A DNA stretch of 64,000 bases from Corynebacterium glaucum (lineage in GTDB: Bacteria > Actinomycetota > Actinomycetes > Mycobacteriales > Mycobacteriaceae), in the NCBI RefSeq assembly GCF_002287505.1, contig NZ_CP019688.1, positions 2,096,674 through 2,160,673 on the forward strand, given 5' to 3'. Below, piece after piece: positions 60,095-64,000 of the stretch (position 1 is the stretch's first letter; each line of letters begins with the position of its first letter). The notes beneath the pieces are model-generated. The model was not told the origin of the DNA, made no database searches, and worked only from the letters and a program-made list of their open reading frames with translations. Both the position numbers and the translations under genes were made by a program.

Positions 60095-61444
60095 CTACTT
60101 CATCTCCCATTTCTGGCCCCCGGGTGTGTCCGTGACCTCGATGCCCGCCGCCGCGAGCCGGTCGCGCACCGCGTCAGCCTCGGCCCAATCCTTGTTCTTG
60201 CGGGCCTCGGCGCGGCGCTCCAGTTCAGCTTCCACCAGCACACCCAGGGCTTCATTGCTTGTCGACGCATCCTCCCACACGCCAGGATCAATCCCCAACA
60301 CACTCGCCATCGCGCGCACTTGGGCCGCGATCTCGGTCTTGGCGGTGTCGTCGGCCTTGTTGCCCTCGCGGACGAGGTTGTGGATCTCGGCGAGCGCACG
60401 CGGCACGGCGAAGTCGTCGTTCATGGCTTCTGCGAAACCCTCGGTCCACGTCGTCGGCTCCGGGGTGCCGGCGCGCTTGACGAAGTCCTCGATGCGCTTA
60501 TAGCCCGCCGCCGCTTCCGCCAGCGATCCCGGCGAATACTCCAGCACGCTGCGGTAATGCGCCGAGCCGAGGTAGTAACGCAGCTCCACGGGGCGCACCG
60601 GCATCGAATCGATGTCTAAGACGTTGCCGATGGACTTCGACATCTTTTCCCCGGCCATGGTCACCCAGTGGTTGTGCATCCAATAGTTGGCGAACTTGTC
60701 TCCCGCCGCGTGCGACTGCGCCTGCTCGTTCTCGTGGTGCGGGAACTGCAGGTCAAGGCCGCCGCCGTGGATGTCGAACTGCTCACCGAGGTACCAGGTG
60801 GACATCGCCGAGCACTCCAGGTGCCAGCCCGGACGGCCGTCGCCCCAGGGTGTCGGCCAATGAGGTTCGCCCGGCTTCGCGGCTTTCCACAGGGCGAAGT
60901 CCAGCGAATTTTGTTTGCCCCGGTTGTCAGTTTCGCCCTGGTTCATCTCGTCGGGGCGGTTGCCGGAAAGCGATCCGTAGTCCCCGCCTGCGTTCACCCA
61001 AGCGTTCACATCGAAGTACACCGAGCCGTCGGCCTCGTAGGCGTAGCCGTTGGCGATCAGCCGCTGCATGTAGTCGACCATCTGCGTCACGTGCCCGGTC
61101 GCGCGCGGCTCCACCGACGGCGGCAAGACTCCGAGCGCGTTATACGCCCGGGTGAACTCGCGCTCGAAGGTGGAAACCCATTCCCACCAGGGGCGGTTGT
61201 GTTCCTCTGCCTTGGTCAGGATCTTGTCATCGATGTCGGTGACGTTGCGCACGAACGCGACGTCGTTGCCCTGCGCCATGAACCAGCGCCGGACAATGTC
61301 GAACGCGACACCGCTGCGCAGGTGCCCAATGTGCGGCTTGGCCTGCGGCGTTGCCCCACAAAGGTATATCGAGACGTGGCCTTGTTTGACCGGTTCGAAG
61401 TCTCGGAGCGTGCGGGTGGCGGTGTCGTAGATGCGTTGAGTCAC
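60095..61444 (-). CDS. cysS: Cysteinyl-tRNA synthetase
   Basis: 449 residues, class I. HIGH motif as [12 protein letters not shown] (about 36-47), zinc ligands including WHLECSAM (Cys/His), the KMSKS motif in [10 protein letters not shown]. The longer ligase MshC is a paralogue, but length, KMSKS and the rlmB-ispF context favour CysS. The start is GTG at 61444, with a TAGAGT box 7 bases upstream. rlmB follows at once. Confidence 0.95.
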   Translation of the reverse strand: MTQRIYDTATRTLRDFEPVKQGHVSIYLCGATPQAKPHIGHLRSGVAFDIVRRWFMAQGNDVAFVRNVTDIDDKILTKAEEHNRPWWEWVSTFEREFTRAYNALGVLPPSVEPRATGHVTQMVDYMQRLIANGYAYEADGSVYFDVNAWVNAGGDYGSLSGNRPDEMNQGETDNRGKQNSLDFALWKAAKPGEPHWPTPWGDGRPGWHLECSAMSTWYLGEQFDIHGGGLDLQFPHHENEQAQSHAAGDKFANYWMHNHWVTMAGEKMSKSIGNVLDIDSMPVRPVELRYYLGSAHYRSVLEYSPGSLAEAAAGYKRIEDFVKRAGTPEPTTWTEGFAEAMNDDFAVPRALAEIHNLVREGNKADDTAKTEIAAQVRAMASVLGIDPGVWEDASTSNEALGVLVEAELERRAEARKNKDWAEADAVRDRLAAAGIEVTDTPGGQKWEMK

Positions 61445-61475
61445 AGCGCCAACTCTAGTTCACACGCAGGCGTCG

Positions 61476-61949
61476 TTAAGCAAGCTCCACCAGCGCAGTC
61501 GCGATCGCGGCGCGCCCCTCGCCGCTGCCCGTGAAACCCATGTGGTCGGTCGTGGTTGCGGAGATGGAGACGGGCGCACCGAGGGCGTCGCTAAGCACTT
61601 GCTCGCACTCCTCCCGCATAGCCGCCATTTTGGGGGTTTGGGCGATGAGCTGAGCGGAGACGTTGACCACGGTGTGGCCGTGCTGCGTGAGGAGCCCGCG
61701 CAATTCGCCGAGCAACTGCACACCGCGCACCCCGTCGTACTCCGGGCGGCCAACGCCAACGAACGAGCCGAGGTCGCCCAAGCTGCACGCGGAAAGCACC
61801 GCGTCGACGATTGCGTGGCTGACCACGTCACCGTCGGAGTGGCCCTCGCAGCCGTCGAAGTCTGGGTGGAGGATGCCGGCGATCCAGCATGGTTTACCGG
61901 GTTGGATTTGATGCGCGTCAAATGCGCTGCCCACTCGCAGGTTTGTCAT
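61476..61949 (-). CDS. ispF: 2-C-methyl-D-erythritol 2,4-cyclodiphosphate synthase
   Basis: 157 residues. Metal-site DAHQ (about 11-14), HSDGDVVSHAIVDAVLSA, and the end TTDHMGFTGSGEGRAAIATALV. A non-mevalonate isoprenoid enzyme. ispD, its usual partner, is not adjacent; a peptidase E-like gene is. Three copies of the dispersed word fall in or near it. Confidence 0.95.
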   Translation of the reverse strand: MTNLRVGSAFDAHQIQPGKPCWIAGILHPDFDGCEGHSDGDVVSHAIVDAVLSACSLGDLGSFVGVGRPEYDGVRGVQLLGELRGLLTQHGHTVVNVSAQLIAQTPKMAAMREECEQVLSDALGAPVSISATTTDHMGFTGSGEGRAAIATALVELA

Positions 61950-61950
61950 G

Positions 61951-62544
61951 TCAGATCAGGTGCTCCCCTTGGTCGTCGACAAGCAATGCTTGACCGTCTC
62001 GCAGCAGAAGCAGCGGGTAGTCCGCTGCGTACTTTTCCACCATGCCGCCGATCATGGACGCCGGGTAGGGCCCCAGCGTGCCCTGGGCGTGCGGAATGAT
62101 GCAGTGTTTGACCAGCCCGAGCCCGCTGAAGTCGGTGAGGTTGAGGTCTTCGGCGGGTTCATCCATCGGCGGTGTGTGCTCGAGGGTCGGGCCGGCAATC
62201 ACGGCGCCGGCGGATGACCCCGCGTACGGAAGGCCGGCTCTGACCGCGTCGGCCAACACCTTGTCGTTGCCGTTGCGTTTCAACGCCTCGAGCACTTCGA
62301 AGGATTCGCCGCTTGCCACGTAGACGCCGGAGCAGCGGTCGAGCAGCGCTGTGAACTCCTCGTTCGTGAGCTCAGCGACGCTCACCTCGGTCGTGGGTTC
62401 TCCGCACTCCGCGAGTGCCCGTCGTTCCTCTTCGACGAATGGAGTGCCATCCATGTTCTTCGCGGCATCGTTGATGTACAACACCTCGCCGTCGAAAAAC
62501 TCGCCCAATCGCGGGTGGAGGAAAGATGCGAGAAGCAGTTTCAT
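61951..62544 (-). CDS. Peptidase E-like (S51 family) protein
   Basis: 197 residues. KLLLASFLHPRLGEFF, GVYVASGESFEVLEAL and the nucleophile Ser in AGSSAGAVI match the dipeptidase E/cyanophycinase superfamily, which cleaves Asp-containing dipeptides. Ends 1 base from ispF. A TACGGT box (62552-62557) lies 7 bases before the ATG. Confidence 0.82.
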   Translation of the reverse strand: MKLLLASFLHPRLGEFFDGEVLYINDAAKNMDGTPFVEEERRALAECGEPTTEVSVAELTNEEFTALLDRCSGVYVASGESFEVLEALKRNGNDKVLADAVRAGLPYAGSSAGAVIAGPTLEHTPPMDEPAEDLNLTDFSGLGLVKHCIIPHAQGTLGPYPASMIGGMVEKYAADYPLLLLRDGQALLVDDQGEHLI

Positions 62545-62567
62545 GTCAGCCACCGTACCTAGTTCGC

Positions 62568-63228
62568 TTAGAACGGCACCGGTTCTTCGATCCCGGCTTC
62601 TTCTGCAGTGATATGCCCGTCCAGGTAAGCGCTTCGAAGCAGTTCTTTCCATTCGTTCGGGTGCATCTTCAGATCCATCGGCTCCTCCGGCCAGTACTGG
62701 AACTTCAGGCCGCTAGTTTTCTCGAGCTTTTCCAGCTCGGCAACGCACGCCTCGTAGTCGTTGTCCGCCTCGAATCGCTCGACCGCAGCATGGCACCGGG
62801 CGTTGAACTCAGCGATCACGGCCTTGCGTTCGCGGCGCTGAGCGATCGTCTGTCGCCAGCGTGGTTTGTCCGGGCTAGTGAATTCTTCGAGGATGCCGTT
62901 CGGCTCTACGACGGAGTAGGTGCCGTCGGCAAACAGCCACACGATTTCCCCCGTTGCGGGGTCCGGGACGTAGAACGCACGTCGATCGGTCTTGATGTTG
63001 TGGTGGCGCTGACACAGTGAGAACAGGTTCGCGGGCGTGGTCGGGCCGCCGTCGTCGAACGGAATGCGATGGTCCAGCTGGCACTTCGTTGAGGGCACAT
63101 CGCACCCCGGATACACACATGTGCCGTCGCGCGCCTGCACGTACGCCTTCATAGCGTCGGTGGGCACGTAGGCATCGGTGACGGATGCCGCGGCAGCGTC
63201 GAGGTCGATGATCTGTGGCGGGGACTGA
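62568..63228 (-). pseudogene. HNH endonuclease (DUF222-HNH type) truncated by an IS256-family element
   Basis: About 220 codons, open to the IS boundary. The HNH nuclease core is intact: CVYPGCDVPSTKCQLDHRIPFDDGGPT, then NLFSLCQRHHNIKTDRR with the zinc Cys pairs and metal His. The usual N-terminal DUF222 part is missing; at 63228/63229 the frame runs into insertion sequence DNA (GGGTGTCC). The rest of the gene, if kept, is beyond the window. Such genes are common in actinobacteria and are often mobile-linked; their exact target is unknown. Confidence 0.7.
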
Positions 63229-64000
63229 GGGTGTCCGATTGTTTGTGTGCGGGGGCTTGGTTTACAGGTAGTCCGCGAATCGGTCGGGGTATGCCACGGC
63301 TAGTTGGTTGATGGCTTGTTTCCACCCGGTGGCTTTCGCCCCTTCAATATAGCCGTTGCATTCGATTGCCCGTTTTGCCTTCTTCGCCCGCTGGGCGGCG
63401 CGTTTGTCTTCGATGTTGCAAATCATCAACCACAGCGTCTTCAGCGCCGCGGTGTCGTTCGGGAACTGGCCCCGGTTGCGGGTAGCTTTGCGCAGTTCAG
63501 CATTGAGCGATTCGATCGCGTTCGTGGTGTAGAGCACCCTCCGGGCCGCTGGCGGGAACTGCAAAAACGGCACGAACTGCTCCCACGCATCACGCCACAC
63601 CTTCACCGACTGCGGGTAGCGGCGCCCTAGCTCAGAGGCTTCGAACGCGTCCAGGGCGGCGCGGGCGGTGTCCTCGTTCGGTGCGGTGTAGACCTCCCGT
63701 AACGCACTCGATACGGGTTTGCGGTCTTGGTAGGACACCCACCTGTTCGCAGCCCGAATCAGGTGCACGATACAGGTTTGCACCATCGAGTTCGGCCAGG
63801 TTGCCTCCACCGCATCGGGTAAGCCTTTGAGCCCGTCGCAGCAGACGATGAACACGTCTTGGACCCCACGGTTGGCAAGGTCAGCGCACACGGACGCCCA
63901 GAATGCGGCACCTTCGTTACCGGCGATCCACAACCCAAGGATGTGTTTGATGCCGTCCATGTCGACACCAACGGCCATGTAGCAGGACTTGTTGACCACG
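63229..64000 (-). mobile_element. IS256-family insertion sequence (partial, runs off window)
   Basis: The transposase 3' half is encoded on the minus strand and the outer end GGGTGTCCGATTGTTTGTG (from 63229) looks like a terminal inverted repeat. The transposase has AVGVDMDG, CCDGLKGL and NAIESLNAELRK, which carry the DDE residues of IS256. The inverted repeat partner, the target duplication and the N-terminus are off the window. Confidence 0.85.
63262..64000 (-). CDS. IS256-family transposase (C-terminal part, 5' end beyond window)
   Basis: At least 246 codons. VDMDGIKHILGLWIAGNEGAAFW, DVFIVCCDGLKGLPDAVEATWPNSMVQTCIVHLIRA and RRVLYTTNAIESLNAELRK are IS256/MULE landmarks (Asp, Asp, Glu). It ends 33 bases from the element end. 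The frame has no start in the window. Confidence 0.92.
   Translation of the reverse strand, partial: VVNKSCYMAVGVDMDGIKHILGLWIAGNEGAAFWASVCADLANRGVQDVFIVCCDGLKGLPDAVEATWPNSMVQTCIVHLIRAANRWVSYQDRKPVSSALREVYTAPNEDTARAALDAFEASELGRRYPQSVKVWRDAWEQFVPFLQFPPAARRVLYTTNAIESLNAELRKATRNRGQFPNDTAALKTLWLMICNIEDKRAAQRAKKAKRAIECNGYIEGAKATGWKQAINQLAVAYPDRFADYL

Noticed and set aside
58466..60619. 717-codon open frame antisense to lacI, rlmB and cysS
   Set aside because: It spans three real genes; Arg- and His-rich translation without motifs.

Overview
The window looks like a chromosomal segment of a Corynebacterium species. It is G+C-rich (about 60% by eye). It carries RamA, a mycothiol synthase (MshD), a ThrE exporter, a PhoS/PhoR pair and a MurA with Asp in place of the catalytic Cys, and the order ramA-cysK-cysE, CoA-transferase, dusB-phoU/pstBACS, mshD matches what I remember of C. 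glutamicum. Most of it is ordinary core genome. The last 0.8 kb is the end of an IS256-family element that truncates an HNH endonuclease gene.

Layout. 0-4.4 kb: the tail of a flavohemoprotein, two fluoride channel subunits (crcB pair), and a MacB/FtsX-type ABC exporter. 4.6-10.6 kb: a complete rRNA operon on the minus strand (16S-23S-5S, no spacer tRNA), preceded by murA in the same direction. 11.9-15 kb: ramA, cysK, cysE and a small GNAT protein. 15-19 kb: a tRNA cluster (Phe, Asp, Asp, Glu, Lys) in which two identical tRNA-Asp genes bracket an EamA exporter/TetR pair, plus yccF and zupT. 19-24 kb: an AbiEi/DUF559-like nuclease, an acetate CoA-transferase, dusB and phoU. 24-28.4 kb: pstSCAB. 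28.6-32.5 kb: mshD, a nitrobindin-like protein, pabC, ygfZ and DUF3073. 32.5-39.8 kb: purM-purF-SCP, a thioesterase and purL-purQ-purS. 40-48 kb: an exported nuclease, a Zur-type zinc uptake operon (znuACB), DUF2334 and an oligopeptidase. 48-53.4 kb: purC, purB and purD, with two related lipoproteins and a HIT protein. 53.4-55.5 kb: phoS-phoR. 55.6-63.2 kb: tRNA-Thr, thrE, a lysine-rich protein, a lipoprotein, a LacI regulator, rlmB, cysS, ispF and a peptidase E-like gene.

Functional links. Seven purine loci holding eight pur genes (purM, F, L, Q, S, C, B, D) lie within 20 kb but are split among divergent units. Phosphate sensing (PhoSR), uptake (PstSCAB) and PhoU are all present. RamA, the cysteine genes (cysK, cysE), mycothiol synthesis (mshD) and cysS touch carbon and sulfur metabolism.

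Main observations beyond annotation. (1) A short bipartite word, CGTCGNNAAGC, occurs 35 times by my reading on both strands, about once per 1.8 kb, inside genes and between them, with a conserved tail resembling RAWNGCYC. About one copy would be expected by chance. It is absent from the rRNA operon and from the pst operon. It resembles the dispersed uptake or signature sequences of other bacteria and I know of no description of it. (2) About 20 genes have a TANNNT box 6-8 bases before the start codon, implying leaderless mRNAs. Five divergent gene pairs with only 19-32 bases between start codons appear to share compact back-to-back promoters.
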